A stretch of 10,470 nucleotides of DNA, from assembly GCF_040409695.1 (NCBI RefSeq), contig NZ_JARWGJ010000085.1, positions 1 to 10,470 of the forward strand. Reading direction: 5' to 3'. The DNA is from Longimonas sp040409695. GTDB taxonomy: Bacteria; Bacteroidota; Rhodothermia; Rhodothermales; Salinibacteraceae. Both the position numbers and the translations under genes were made by a program. Positions within the stretch are counted from its first letter, which is position 1. Each line of letters begins with the position of its first letter. The notes below the pieces were generated by a model. The model was given only the letters and a program-made list of their open reading frames with translations, searched no databases and had not been told where the DNA came from. Positions 1 to 6,530 of this stretch are shown piece by piece.

Positions 1-790
1 TCCACAGCTTGTCAACGTACGCGTTCAGAATCGCCACAATCATGATGGCCTCGCCACGCGGGTTGTTGGCCTGCTGCAAAAGACGGTCGGCAATCCGCAT
101 CGCATCGGCATGGCGGCCCTCGCCGATGGCGCTCTGCAGCTCAAACACATTGAACTCGCGCGTCTGCCCGCTGGCGCGCAGCACGTCATCGGTCGTAATC
201 TCATCGCGCTCCCCAATGAACGTCTCCAGCTTATCGATCTCGCTGACCGCCGTCTGCAGATCCGTGCCCACATACTCAGCCAGCATCTGTACCGCACGTC
301 CGTCAATACGCAGCCCGCGCCCCTCCACATGGCTCTTGATCCACCCTGGAATCTGGTTGTCGTAGAGCGGCTTGAAGTGCGACCACGTGGCGTTTCGCTT
401 CAGCGCCCGGTACGGATGCGCGCTCAGGTTCGGCTTCGTGGTGCACAAGAGCAGCACCACCGCCTGCGGATTGGGTTGCTTGGCGTAGCTTTTGAACATG
501 CGGTTGTTCTCCAGCTGCTCAAACTCGCGCACGATTACCACGCGCCGCTCCGCCATCACCGGGTAGCCCTGACAGATGTTGACGACCTGCGAGGCCTCAG
601 CCTCTGAGCCATAGATCAGGTCGAGGTTAAAATCGTGCTGCTCCGGCGGCAGGGCATGCTCAATGAGGAGCTCCTGCAGCTCGTCCATCAAAAACCCCTC
701 CTCGCCAAAGAAGAAGTAGAGCGGATCGAAGTTCTGATGCCGAAACTTCGTCGCCAGCTCGTTAAACGACGGACCCGTGTTCTTCGCCAT
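1..790 (-). CDS. holA: DNA polymerase III delta subunit (clamp loader), 3' end cut by the window edge
   Basis: The reading frame runs without a stop from the ATG at 790 to the left edge, giving 263 residues of a family that is usually about 340 long, so the C-terminal collar domain is incomplete. The N-terminus carries the family hallmark PLYFFFGEEGFLMDEL (residues 23-38), the degenerate P-loop-like segment of HolA. It is followed by the AAA+-like core, with hydrophobic strands such as RRVVIVREFEQLE (82-94) and AVVLLLCTTKPN (110-121), and by the segment EYVGTDLQTAVSEIDKLETF (172-191), typical of HolA domain II. By family knowledge, delta is the subunit that opens the beta sliding clamp when it is loaded on primed DNA in the cytoplasm. 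The gene lies 33 nt downstream of the DinB-like gene on the same strand. No Shine-Dalgarno sequence is evident before the ATG. The long plus-strand frame opposite it is a GC-driven shadow. Confidence 0.9.
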   Translation of the reverse strand, partial: MAKNTGPSFNELATKFRHQNFDPLYFFFGEEGFLMDELQELLIEHALPPEQHDFNLDLIYGSEAEASQVVNICQGYPVMAERRVVIVREFEQLENNRMFKSYAKQPNPQAVVLLLCTTKPNLSAHPYRALKRNATWSHFKPLYDNQIPGWIKSHVEGRGLRIDGRAVQMLAEYVGTDLQTAVSEIDKLETFIGERDEITTDDVLRASGQTREFNVFELQSAIGEGRHADAMRIADRLLQQANNPRGEAIMIVAILNAYVDKLW

Positions 791-823
791 TAGGTAGGTG
801 GCAGCAGATGAAAAGCAGTACGC

Positions 824-1366
824 TTACTTCGGCAGGTCTTCCTCACGATCGGAGAGATGAGCATGGTGCAGGCGCTGTGCTACCGTGCGCAGGCGTTCTG
901 TATCGTTCTGGAGGATGCGGTGCGTCCAGTCAAAGACGGTCAGTTCATCGCTATCCACCTCCACGTTGCGCCCCCACGTGTCGAGGTCGCCCGCGCGCAG
1001 GCTCTCGACCAGCTGCTCGCGGGCCTGTTTCACGCGGTCGAGCGTGTCCTCAAACGCCCCCTCGGCCCAGCTGTGCTCGTTAGCCACGTCGAGCGCCTCC
1101 CGCGAACGAATGCGCGGGAACGCACCGGACTGTACCATCTCGGCGGCCGGGCGCCGTACGCGCTCGTCGAGATGGGCGATGAACGCATACACTTCGATGA
1201 TGGCGAGCGTGTCGGGCGTCGGGCGCTCAACGAGCAGCTGCACCGGAATGCGATCAGCATACATGCGCATCCCCTCGACCTCCTCTATGAGCATCGCCAA
1301 CTGGTCGAGCAGCGACGTACGCAACGACGCGGCCTGCTCGGGCGGTTCAGAATGAGTCGCAGCCAT
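824..1366 (-). CDS. DinB/YfiT-like four-helix-bundle protein, metal ligands apparently degenerate
   Basis: This is a 180-residue, helix-rich, acidic soluble protein with no signal peptide or membrane segment. The layout resembles the DinB_2 superfamily: a first helix (about 15-40); a second helix with the AHLDERVRR signature (64-72) that offers one candidate ligand, H65; a central helix EDTLDRVKQAREQLVESLRAGDLDTW (106-131, split by a turn); and a final helix HRILQNDTERLRTVAQRL (149-166). In the usual family pattern the last helix has H-D-x-x-H as metal ligands. Here the aligned residues are N154, D155 and R158, so two of the three histidines appear replaced. Family members are thiol-dependent transferases or uncharacterised damage-inducible proteins; the reaction here is unknown. 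The gene sits between nuoI (98 nt upstream) and holA (33 nt downstream). The ATG at 1366 is chosen because no good upstream start exists. The family call is moderate and rests on pattern and length only. Confidence 0.55.
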   Translation of the reverse strand: MAATHSEPPEQAASLRTSLLDQLAMLIEEVEGMRMYADRIPVQLLVERPTPDTLAIIEVYAFIAHLDERVRRPAAEMVQSGAFPRIRSREALDVANEHSWAEGAFEDTLDRVKQAREQLVESLRAGDLDTWGRNVEVDSDELTVFDWTHRILQNDTERLRTVAQRLHHAHLSDREEDLPK

Positions 1367-1464
1367 AAAAGACAGTGGGAACGGGCGTTACAGAAGCAGC
1401 GAATGCGGTAGACTGCAGTAAATTGTAAAAGACAAAAGACCGCAGCAGCCGTACCAGAATGCAA

Positions 1465-2184
1465 TTACTGAGGCGCGTGCTCTGTAACAGGCGGCCCCTG
1501 ACGGTCGCGTGGCGACCAGTCTTTCTCAGGATCGGTGGCGCGGGCATCGTCGCGAAGGTGCGTCGTCTGCAGCTCGTCCATGCCCTCGTCAGCCAGCCAG
1601 TCCAGGAAATGTTGGTCTTTTACGCTGTGCAGGTTATTATCCGCCTGAAACGACCACTGCTGCCCAAACTGCGGATCCTTGTACTGGTCGAGGTACTCCA
1701 GTCGGTCTTCCATCTGCTCCTTGGGCTTGAGCAGGCGCGTGAGGTCGAAGATCGCCTCGTCGCGGCTCTGGAACGTCATGTCGTACTCCTTCGACATGAT
1801 GATAGCCTCTTCGGGGCACACCTCCTCGCAGAAACCGCAGTAGATGCAGCGGAGCATGTTGATCTCGAACCACTCGGGCTCGCGCTCTTTCACGTTATCG
1901 ACCTCTTTCGACTGCATCGAGATCGCCATGGGCGGGCAGGCCCGTGCGCACAGGTTGCACGACACGCAGCGCGGACGTCCATTTTCCTCTACGAGCACGG
2001 GGCGCCCGCGGTAGCTGTCCGGCGGGTACCACTGCTCTTCAGGATACTCGATCGTATACGTATCCTCATGCGTAATTTTGCGCAGCGAGAAGCCGAGCCC
2101 CTTAAAGAGCTCAGGGATGTACAGATTCTCCCAGAAGTTGAGGGTGCGCTCATCGCGCGGTTCGTTCGAAGACGGGCCAGCCAT
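1465..2184 (-). CDS. nuoI: NADH-quinone oxidoreductase subunit I (8Fe ferredoxin-type)
   Basis: This 239-residue protein has two classical 4Fe-4S motifs of the form CxxCxxCxxxCP: CVSCNLCARACP (C73, C76, C79, C83) and CIYCGFCEEVCP (C113, C116, C119, C123). The 40-residue spacing between the clusters, the preceding GRPVLVEENGRPRC segment (60-73) and the FEINMLRC link (106-113) are typical of NuoI/Nqo9. That subunit carries clusters N6a and N6b and passes electrons from the peripheral arm towards NuoB at the membrane face of complex I. The protein is longer than usual (family about 160-180 residues): it has a polar N-terminal lead and about 115 residues after the second cluster, ending in a charged, low-complexity tail (about 205-239). 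No other nuo gene is in the window, so it is separated from the rest of the complex I genes here. The start is the ATG at 2184. The gap to yqgE upstream is 176 nt with no obvious terminator. Confidence 0.95.
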   Translation of the reverse strand: MAGPSSNEPRDERTLNFWENLYIPELFKGLGFSLRKITHEDTYTIEYPEEQWYPPDSYRGRPVLVEENGRPRCVSCNLCARACPPMAISMQSKEVDNVKEREPEWFEINMLRCIYCGFCEEVCPEEAIIMSKEYDMTFQSRDEAIFDLTRLLKPKEQMEDRLEYLDQYKDPQFGQQWSFQADNNLHSVKDQHFLDWLADEGMDELQTTHLRDDARATDPEKDWSPRDRQGPPVTEHAPQ

Positions 2185-2360
2185 GGCAGCGTAACAGGTT
2201 GATCGGTGAAACAGCGGGGGCTATAGCGCGGCACTACCGCACATAGATTCGACGAGAAGCGCGGCACGCGGGTTTCCAGTACGTGTCGCGCAGCACCGGA
2301 CTTGCTCAGAGATTTAGCATGACTCTTCCCGGCGCACAGACAGGATGGTGCACAGCAGGA

Positions 2361-2927
2361 TCAGTTCATGCGCGGGTCATCGGGAAACGTGGAGAGCAGC
2401 GCATACTCGCCGCCCATCGCCCGCATCACCTGCGACCAGAGCACTTCCGGGTTGGTCTGAAAAACCCACTCGGCGCGTCCTTCTGTGAGGATCCAGCCGT
2501 CGTCTTCCTCTACCTCGCGGGCGAGCTGTCCGGGCGACCATCCGGTGTAGCCCAGAAAGAAACGAAGGGCGTCGGTATCGGGCTTCTCGTTTTGCACGAG
2601 CGCTTCAACCGAGTCGTAGCTGCCGCCCCATTGCACCCCCGGAAGTACCGAGATGCTTTCGGGGATGGCGTCGGCATAGCGATGCACAAAATGCAGCGTC
2701 TCACGCTGCACAGGCCCCCCAAGAAACAGCTGCGGGTCGTGCACAAAGTAGTTATCCATCACATCACCCAGATGCAAGTCAGTGGGCTGGTTCAAGACCA
2801 GTCCAAAGCTGCCCTCCGGCGTATGGTCGCAGAGCAGTACCACGGTACGGCGGAAGTTGGGGTCTTGCATCACGGGCGCTGAAACCAGAAACGTTCCGGG
2901 AGTCAGCGTAGACGAAGCGTCGGACAT
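2361..2927 (-). CDS. YqgE/AlgH family protein (UPF0301)
   Basis: From the ATG at 2927 the product is 188 residues, matching the usual 180-190 of this family. The N-terminal signature is clear: LTPGTFLVSAPVMQDPNFRR (residues 8-27), then TVVLLCDHTPEGSFGLVLNQ (28-47). Further family motifs are LFLGGPV, RFFLGYTGWSPGQLAREVEE (near 124-143) and a WILTEG segment. The protein is soluble with no signal peptide. YqgE/AlgH proteins are widespread; AlgH was linked genetically to alginate regulation in Pseudomonas, but the biochemical role is unsettled. An in-frame extension to an ATG at 3110 would add 61 residues unlike the family and would run through the promoter region, so I reject it. A palindrome 45-62 nt upstream of the start may be an operator. 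The neighbours (copA upstream, nuoI downstream) give no functional hint. Confidence 0.9.
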   Translation of the reverse strand: MSDASSTLTPGTFLVSAPVMQDPNFRRTVVLLCDHTPEGSFGLVLNQPTDLHLGDVMDNYFVHDPQLFLGGPVQRETLHFVHRYADAIPESISVLPGVQWGGSYDSVEALVQNEKPDTDALRFFLGYTGWSPGQLAREVEEDDGWILTEGRAEWVFQTNPEVLWSQVMRAMGGEYALLSTFPDDPRMN

Positions 2928-2971
2928 ATGGATGCGTAGCGCGGTCGGAAAAGAGCGAATAGATGGTGCCA

Positions 2972-2989
2972 TACGCACAACTGTGCGTA
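2972..2989. promoter_or_regulatory. Inverted repeat upstream of yqgE, possible operator
   Basis: TACGCACA and TGTGCGTA form perfect 8-bp arms separated by 2 bp. The site lies 45-62 nt upstream of the yqgE ATG, inside the 210-nt gap after copA, where a promoter would be expected. The size and spacing suit a dimeric regulator. No T-run follows on either strand, so a terminator is unlikely. The regulator is unknown and the site could be a chance palindrome. Confidence 0.4.
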
Positions 2990-3110
2990 CGTTTCCACCA
3001 AACGGCTCATATTCGAGCGGGCTCAACACCGCGAGCACCAGCGAACCACGTGCCACCACGCTGTATCTTTCCGTCTGCTCTGTGCTTTGGGGGCTCTGTG
3101 TCCTCTGCAC

Positions 3111-3144
3111 ATTGCCCCTGTCATGCTATTGCACCTGTCATGCT
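3111..3144. repeat. 17-bp tandem duplication across the copA stop codon
   Basis: Two adjacent 17-bp units, ATTGCCCCTGTCATGCT (3111-3127) and ATTGCACCTGTCATGCT (3128-3144), differ at one base. The right-hand unit contains the copA stop codon and its last codons; the left-hand unit lies entirely downstream of the stop. Because the copied TGA falls after the real one, the duplication does not change the protein. It looks like a slippage or short recombination event that has since gained one substitution. Confidence 0.85.
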
Positions 3145-5678
3145 GCAACCGGCTTGGGCGTCGTCTCAGTAGTGTCAGGGAGATCCACTTCTGTGCCTAC
3201 GTCGAGCGGCGGCGTAAATCCGCGCAGGCGCAGCGCATTGCCCAGCACGAAGAGGCTCGACAATCCCATCGCAGCGGCGGCGAACATCGGGTTTAGCAGC
3301 ACGCCAAGCACGGGGTAGAGCGCCCCTGCTGCTACGGGGATGAGGAGCGTGTTGTAGATAAATGCCCAGAACAGATTCTGCTTGATGTTGCGCAGCGTAG
3401 CGGTGCTCAGTGCATGGGCATTGGCCACACCCCGCACATCGCCGCTCACGAGAATGATGTCGGCGCTCTCCATCGCAATGTCAGTGCCGGTGCCAATCGC
3501 CAGCCCGACATCGGCCTGGGCCAGCGCAGGTGCGTCGTTGATGCCGTCGCCGACAAACGCGACCATCCCTTCGTTTTGCAGACGCGTTATCGCATCCACC
3601 TTTTCATCGGGCATAACCTCAGCATGCACCGTATCGATGCCAAGCTCGTCGGCAATGGCCTGTGCCGTGTGACGGTTGTCGCCGGTGATCATCGCTACGC
3701 GTAGCCCACGCTCATGCAGCGCGTTGATGGCCTCGGGCGTGGACGGCTTAATTGTGTCGGCAACGGCCAGCGCGGCGACAAGCTGTCCGTCGAGGGCGGC
3801 GAAAAGCGGGGTTTTGCCTGCGTCGGCCCATGCAGAGGCGGCATCTGCCAGCGCATCCACCGAAAGGCCGAGCGATGCCATGTAGCGGTCGGCGCCCACC
3901 TGCACCGCATGCCCATCCACTGTGCCCGATACGCCCATTCCCGGCTCAGCCTCGAAGTCAGACGGGTCGGTAAGCGACAGGCCCTCTTCTTTCGCGGCAC
4001 GCACAATCGCTTCCGCTATCGGATGCTCAGATGCCTGTTCGAGGGAGGCGATGAGGCGCAGCGCCTCGCGCTCGTCGATACCTCCCGGCGCGCCCGCCTG
4101 CACCGTAATATCGGTTAGCTCGGGCATCCCCTTGGTGAGCGTACCGGTCTTGTCGAGCGCAACCGTGGTCACCTCCTGCATCTGCTGCAGCGCCTTCCCT
4201 TCACGAAAGAGCACGCCCATCTGAGCCCCCTTGCCGGAGCCGACCATGATGGAGGTCGGCGTGGCCAGTCCCATCGCACAGGGGCATGCAATGATGAGCA
4301 CGGAGACCGCTGCGACCAGCGCCATCGAAAGCGCCGGGGCGGGGCCGACGATAAGCCACGTCACGAAGGTAAGTGCTGCAACCGCCATCACCGCTGGCAC
4401 GAAGTAGCGCACCACGCGATCCGCCAGGTCCTGGATCGGGACCTTCGACGCCTGCGCCGCCTCGACCATCTCGATGATCTGCGACAGCACGGTATCGGCC
4501 CCCACACGGGTTGCCTCAAAGCGAAAGCTCCCCGTCTTGTTGATCGTGCCCCCCACGACCTCGTCGCCCTCCGACTTCTCTGCAGGCACGGGCTCGCCGC
4601 TGATCATGGATTCGTCTACGTACGAGGCCCCCTGAATAATCGTGCCATCCACCGGAATCTTCTCGCCGGGACGCACGATCACGGTGTCGCCGGGCATTAC
4701 ATCCTCAACCGGGATCTCGTCTTCGATGCCGTTGCGCACCACTCGCGCGGTGCGTGCCTGCAGCTCCATCAGCTGCTGCATGGCAGCGCTTGTGCGGCCT
4801 TTAGCAACAGCCTCCAGGTACTTCCCAACCAGGATCAGCGTAATGATGACGGCCGCCGCCTCAAAGTACACGTGGGCCGTACCCTCCGGGAGGAGGTTCG
4901 GTACGAACGTGGCAACTACCGAGTAGCCATATGCCGCCGAAGTCCCGATCATCACCAGGGTGTTCATGTCGGGGGCGGCTGCGCGGAGGGCCGGCCAGCC
5001 TTTCTTGTAGAAGCGCAGGCCGGGCCCGAACTGCACAACCGACGCCAGCGCAAAGAAGATCACGTAGAGCGTCTGCTCCGACATCAAGCCCATGACCCAC
5101 TCCTCAAACGGCGGGATCCACATCGTGCCCATGTCCAGAATAAACAGCGGAATTGTGGCCGCGGCGGCGATGGCAAGCGCTCGCTTTAGCGCGGTGCGCT
5201 CCTGAGCACGGGCATCACGCTCCGCATCCGCCCGGCTTTGCCCTTCGGAGGCCTCGATGATGTCGTAGCCAGCCTCTTCAACGGCGCTGCGCAACGCATT
5301 GCGGTCTACGCTTCCTGGGGGATGCGTAACGGTGGCGCGGTTGGTCGCCAGGTTCACCTCAACCTCGACAACGCCCGGCACGGCGCGCAGTGCGTCCTCA
5401 ACGCGCCCCACGCAGGTGGCGCAAGTCATGCCTTCGACCGTGAGCGTAGACGTCGTGGTAGGCACCTCGTACCCGGCCCCTTCAATTGCATCGACGAGCG
5501 ATGGGGCATGGGTATCGCTGCGTGCATGTATCGTAGCACGATTGGTCGCCAGGTTCACCTTGGCCTCGTGCACGCCGTCGAGGTCACGCACGGCATCCTC
5601 TACGCGCTGCACACAGGCAGCGCAGGTCATGCCATGCACGGGGAGCTCAATGGTACGGACATCGGTTTTGGTGGACAT
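3138..5678 (-). CDS. copA: Copper-exporting P-type ATPase (P1B-1) with two heavy-metal-associated domains
   Basis: This 846-residue membrane pump couples ATP hydrolysis to Cu(I) export from the cytoplasm. The domains run as follows. HMA1 has GMTCAAC (C19, C22) and HMA2 has GMTCATC (C86, C89). Transmembrane helices follow from about residue 165. The actuator loop has SGEP (360-363). The membrane metal site CPC is at 465-467. The phosphorylation site DKTGTLT has catalytic D509; SEHP contains H552, and TGDN lies at 665-668. The hinge motif GDGINDAP is at 710-717. The two last helices carry the Cu(I)-specific signatures Y775-N776 and MGLSS (804-808). All catalytic residues are present and the length is normal. 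The start is the ATG at 5678, 52 nt after the copZ stop on the same strand, so it should belong to the csoR-copZ-copA operon and be repressed by CsoR. The two HMA domains share identical residue stretches and a 19-bp DNA identity, which points to internal duplication. Confidence 0.97.
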   Translation of the reverse strand: MSTKTDVRTIELPVHGMTCAACVQRVEDAVRDLDGVHEAKVNLATNRATIHARSDTHAPSLVDAIEGAGYEVPTTTSTLTVEGMTCATCVGRVEDALRAVPGVVEVEVNLATNRATVTHPPGSVDRNALRSAVEEAGYDIIEASEGQSRADAERDARAQERTALKRALAIAAAATIPLFILDMGTMWIPPFEEWVMGLMSEQTLYVIFFALASVVQFGPGLRFYKKGWPALRAAAPDMNTLVMIGTSAAYGYSVVATFVPNLLPEGTAHVYFEAAAVIITLILVGKYLEAVAKGRTSAAMQQLMELQARTARVVRNGIEDEIPVEDVMPGDTVIVRPGEKIPVDGTIIQGASYVDESMISGEPVPAEKSEGDEVVGGTINKTGSFRFEATRVGADTVLSQIIEMVEAAQASKVPIQDLADRVVRYFVPAVMAVAALTFVTWLIVGPAPALSMALVAAVSVLIIACPCAMGLATPTSIMVGSGKGAQMGVLFREGKALQQMQEVTTVALDKTGTLTKGMPELTDITVQAGAPGGIDEREALRLIASLEQASEHPIAEAIVRAAKEEGLSLTDPSDFEAEPGMGVSGTVDGHAVQVGADRYMASLGLSVDALADAASAWADAGKTPLFAALDGQLVAALAVADTIKPSTPEAINALHERGLRVAMITGDNRHTAQAIADELGIDTVHAEVMPDEKVDAITRLQNEGMVAFVGDGINDAPALAQADVGLAIGTGTDIAMESADIILVSGDVRGVANAHALSTATLRNIKQNLFWAFIYNTLLIPVAAGALYPVLGVLLNPMFAAAAMGLSSLFVLGNALRLRGFTPPLDVGTEVDLPDTTETTPKPVAA
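5341..5560. repeat. copA: Duplicated HMA-domain coding segments within copA (19-bp identical repeats)
   Basis: The 19-bp string TTGGTCGCCAGGTTCACCT occurs at 5341-5359 and again at 5542-5560. The offset is 201 bp, exactly 67 codons, the same period that separates the CxxC motifs of the two HMA domains (C19 and C86). Both copies encode the residues VNLATNRAT. The CxxC regions are also alike in DNA. This marks domain duplication or gene conversion within copA, and the repeats could recombine to leave a one-domain pump. Confidence 0.8.
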
Positions 5679-5730
5679 AGCAGCTACGGAGCGAAGTCGA
5701 GGAAAAAGCCGACCGGGCGGGTGCTTCAGG

Positions 5731-5952
5731 TCAGGTCATCTCAATGGATACCAGTTCGAAGCCGGCATCGTCGATAGCGGCGAAGAGCTCGTCGTGGGCG
5801 ACTTCGGTGTCATCGTACTGCACACGGGCCTCGCCGATGCGCACGTCGTCTACGGCCACACCGTCAAGCGCCGTTAGCGCATCGGTAGCCGCTTGAACGC
5901 AGTGGTTGCAGCTCATGCCGTCGATTATAAGTGTACTGGTGTGCTTTGCCAT
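5731..5952 (-). CDS. copZ: Copper chaperone, single heavy-metal-associated domain
   Basis: This 73-residue protein consists of one HMA fold. GMSCNHC (residues 12-18) supplies the metal-binding cysteines C15 and C18 in the loop after the first strand, and the C-terminal part AAIDDAGFEL (62-71) is the usual last helix and strand. By family knowledge CopZ binds Cu(I) in the cytosol and delivers it to CopA or to the CsoR sensor. It is distinct from the two HMA domains of CopA, with GMSCNHC rather than GMTCAxC, and is very acidic, which would suit docking on a basic partner surface. It starts at the ATG at 5952, 16 nt after the csoR stop, and ends 52 nt before copA on the same strand, so one transcript is likely. 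A mercuric-ion-type or generic HMA protein is the alternative, but the neighbours favour copper. Confidence 0.9.
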   Translation of the reverse strand: MAKHTSTLIIDGMSCNHCVQAATDALTALDGVAVDDVRIGEARVQYDDTEVAHDELFAAIDDAGFELVSIEMT

Positions 5953-5968
5953 GGGTGGGTGCGAGTGG

Positions 5969-6250
5969 TTATTGAATTTGTTTATAGAGAAGGTCCATCA
6001 CCTCATCGTAGGTGCGCTCCGCCGCATCGGTATCGCCCGAGCGCAGTGCATCGGTAACGCATGTCTCCAGATGGTTGCGTGTGATCACCTTGCCCGTGGC
6101 GCGTAGCGATTTCTGCACCGAGCTGATCTGGTTGAGGATGTCGCCGCAGTAGCGGTCGTCCTCAACCATGCGCTGCAGGCCGCGCACCTGCCCCTCAATG
6201 CGGCGTAGACGTTGCAATATAGCCTCACGCTTTTCGTCATCCATCTGCAT
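5969..6250 (-). CDS. csoR: CsoR-family copper-sensing transcriptional repressor
   Basis: This is a small all-helical DUF156 repressor of 93 residues from the ATG at 6250. The family motif RLRRIEGQVRGLQRMVEDDR lies at residues 14-33, followed by YCGDILNQISSVQ. The Cu(I) ligands are all present: C35, H60 and C64 (in NHLETC), with Y34 completing the copper-type fingerprint; nickel- or formaldehyde-sensing relatives differ at these positions. In the family, apo-CsoR tetramers bind GC-rich palindromes with TA ends and are released by Cu(I). A matching palindrome lies 37 nt upstream. An in-frame GTG at 6262 would add four residues, and an ATG at 6244 would remove two; none has a clear ribosome site, so the start is uncertain. 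It is the first gene of csoR-copZ-copA, which predicts autoregulation and copper induction of the set. Confidence 0.93.
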   Translation of the reverse strand: MQMDDEKREAILQRLRRIEGQVRGLQRMVEDDRYCGDILNQISSVQKSLRATGKVITRNHLETCVTDALRSGDTDAAERTYDEVMDLLYKQIQ

Positions 6251-6287
6251 AACATTGGGCACTTTGTGTGTATGATCACGCGCTTTT

Positions 6288-6307
6288 TACCCTACCCCTG
6301 TAGGGTA
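6288..6307. promoter_or_regulatory. CsoR operator palindrome in front of csoR-copZ-copA
   Basis: TACCCTAC and GTAGGGTA are perfect 8-bp arms with the 4-bp centre CCCT. TACCC...GGGTA ends around a GC-rich middle are the known form of CsoR operators. The site lies 37 nt upstream of the likely csoR ATG (25 nt from the alternative GTG), where the core promoter should be. Read on the minus strand, a weak GAAACA and TAAAAA pair spaced by 18 nt would place the palindrome between the -35 and -10 boxes; that promoter assignment is tentative. Confidence 0.8.
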
Positions 6308-6347
6308 TGTTTCTTAAACCTGTTCCGAACACTTTCGGGATCACTCA

Positions 6348-6381
6348 TATCCCCAGCGTACCATTATCCCCAGCGTACCAT
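6348..6381. repeat. Perfect 17-bp tandem duplication
   Basis: TATCCCCAGCGTACCAT occurs twice head to tail, at 6348-6364 and 6365-6381, without mismatch. There is no third copy and no spacer structure, so this is not a CRISPR remnant. The perfect identity suggests a recent event. The unit length equals that of the duplication at the copA stop, although the sequences are unrelated. Confidence 0.9.
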
Positions 6382-6421
6382 GCGATGAGAAAGCACGGCA
6401 GCCCAGCCGGTCCACCCCTCA

Positions 6422-6530
6422 GTCGCTGGCGCGACAGCTTCCCTCTCCAGGGGATCCCCTCTCCAGGGGAGCGATTGGAGGCGATGCCCTTCCGTTCATC
6501 CCCCTTTGTCGAAGGGAGACTAAGGGGGGG
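6422..6530. repeat. Cluster of short hairpins, possible dispersed intergenic repeat
   Basis: Three small inverted repeats follow one another. GTCGC/GCGAC (6422-6426, 6431-6435) has a TGGC loop. CCCCT/AGGGG (6456-6460, 6465-6469) has a CTCC-type loop; a near copy of this element immediately precedes it at 6440-6454. CCCTT/AAGGG (6502-6506, 6512-6516) has a TGTCG loop and sits next to a second AAGGGGG (6522-6528) that can pair with CCCCCTT at 6500-6506 instead. From memory, strings of this kind recur between genes in many bacterial genomes as REP- or MITE-like elements. No flanking target duplication was recognised. Confidence 0.55.

Noticed and set aside
110..607. Plus-strand open frame opposite holA
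   Set aside because: The minus strand encodes a clear HolA N-terminus across the whole interval; the plus frame has no motif and is a shadow.
1459..2202. Long plus-strand open frame (247 codons) opposite nuoI
   Set aside because: It is fully antisense to a gene with two intact 4Fe-4S motifs. Its composition is typical of the antisense frame of GC-rich coding DNA, and no domain is recognisable.
2928..3110. N-terminal extension of yqgE to an ATG at 3110
   Set aside because: The extra 61 residues do not resemble the family, whose members start just before the LTPGTFLVSAP motif, and the extension would cover the probable promoter and palindrome.
6288..6307. Operator palindrome considered as a terminator because of the adjacent T-run on the plus strand side
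   Set aside because: The T-run (6284-6288) precedes the palindrome on the plus strand and reads as A on the csoR strand after it; no gene is transcribed into it, while its form and position fit a CsoR operator.
6348..6381. Possible CRISPR remnant
   Set aside because: There are only two copies, directly abutting with no spacer, and no cas genes nearby.
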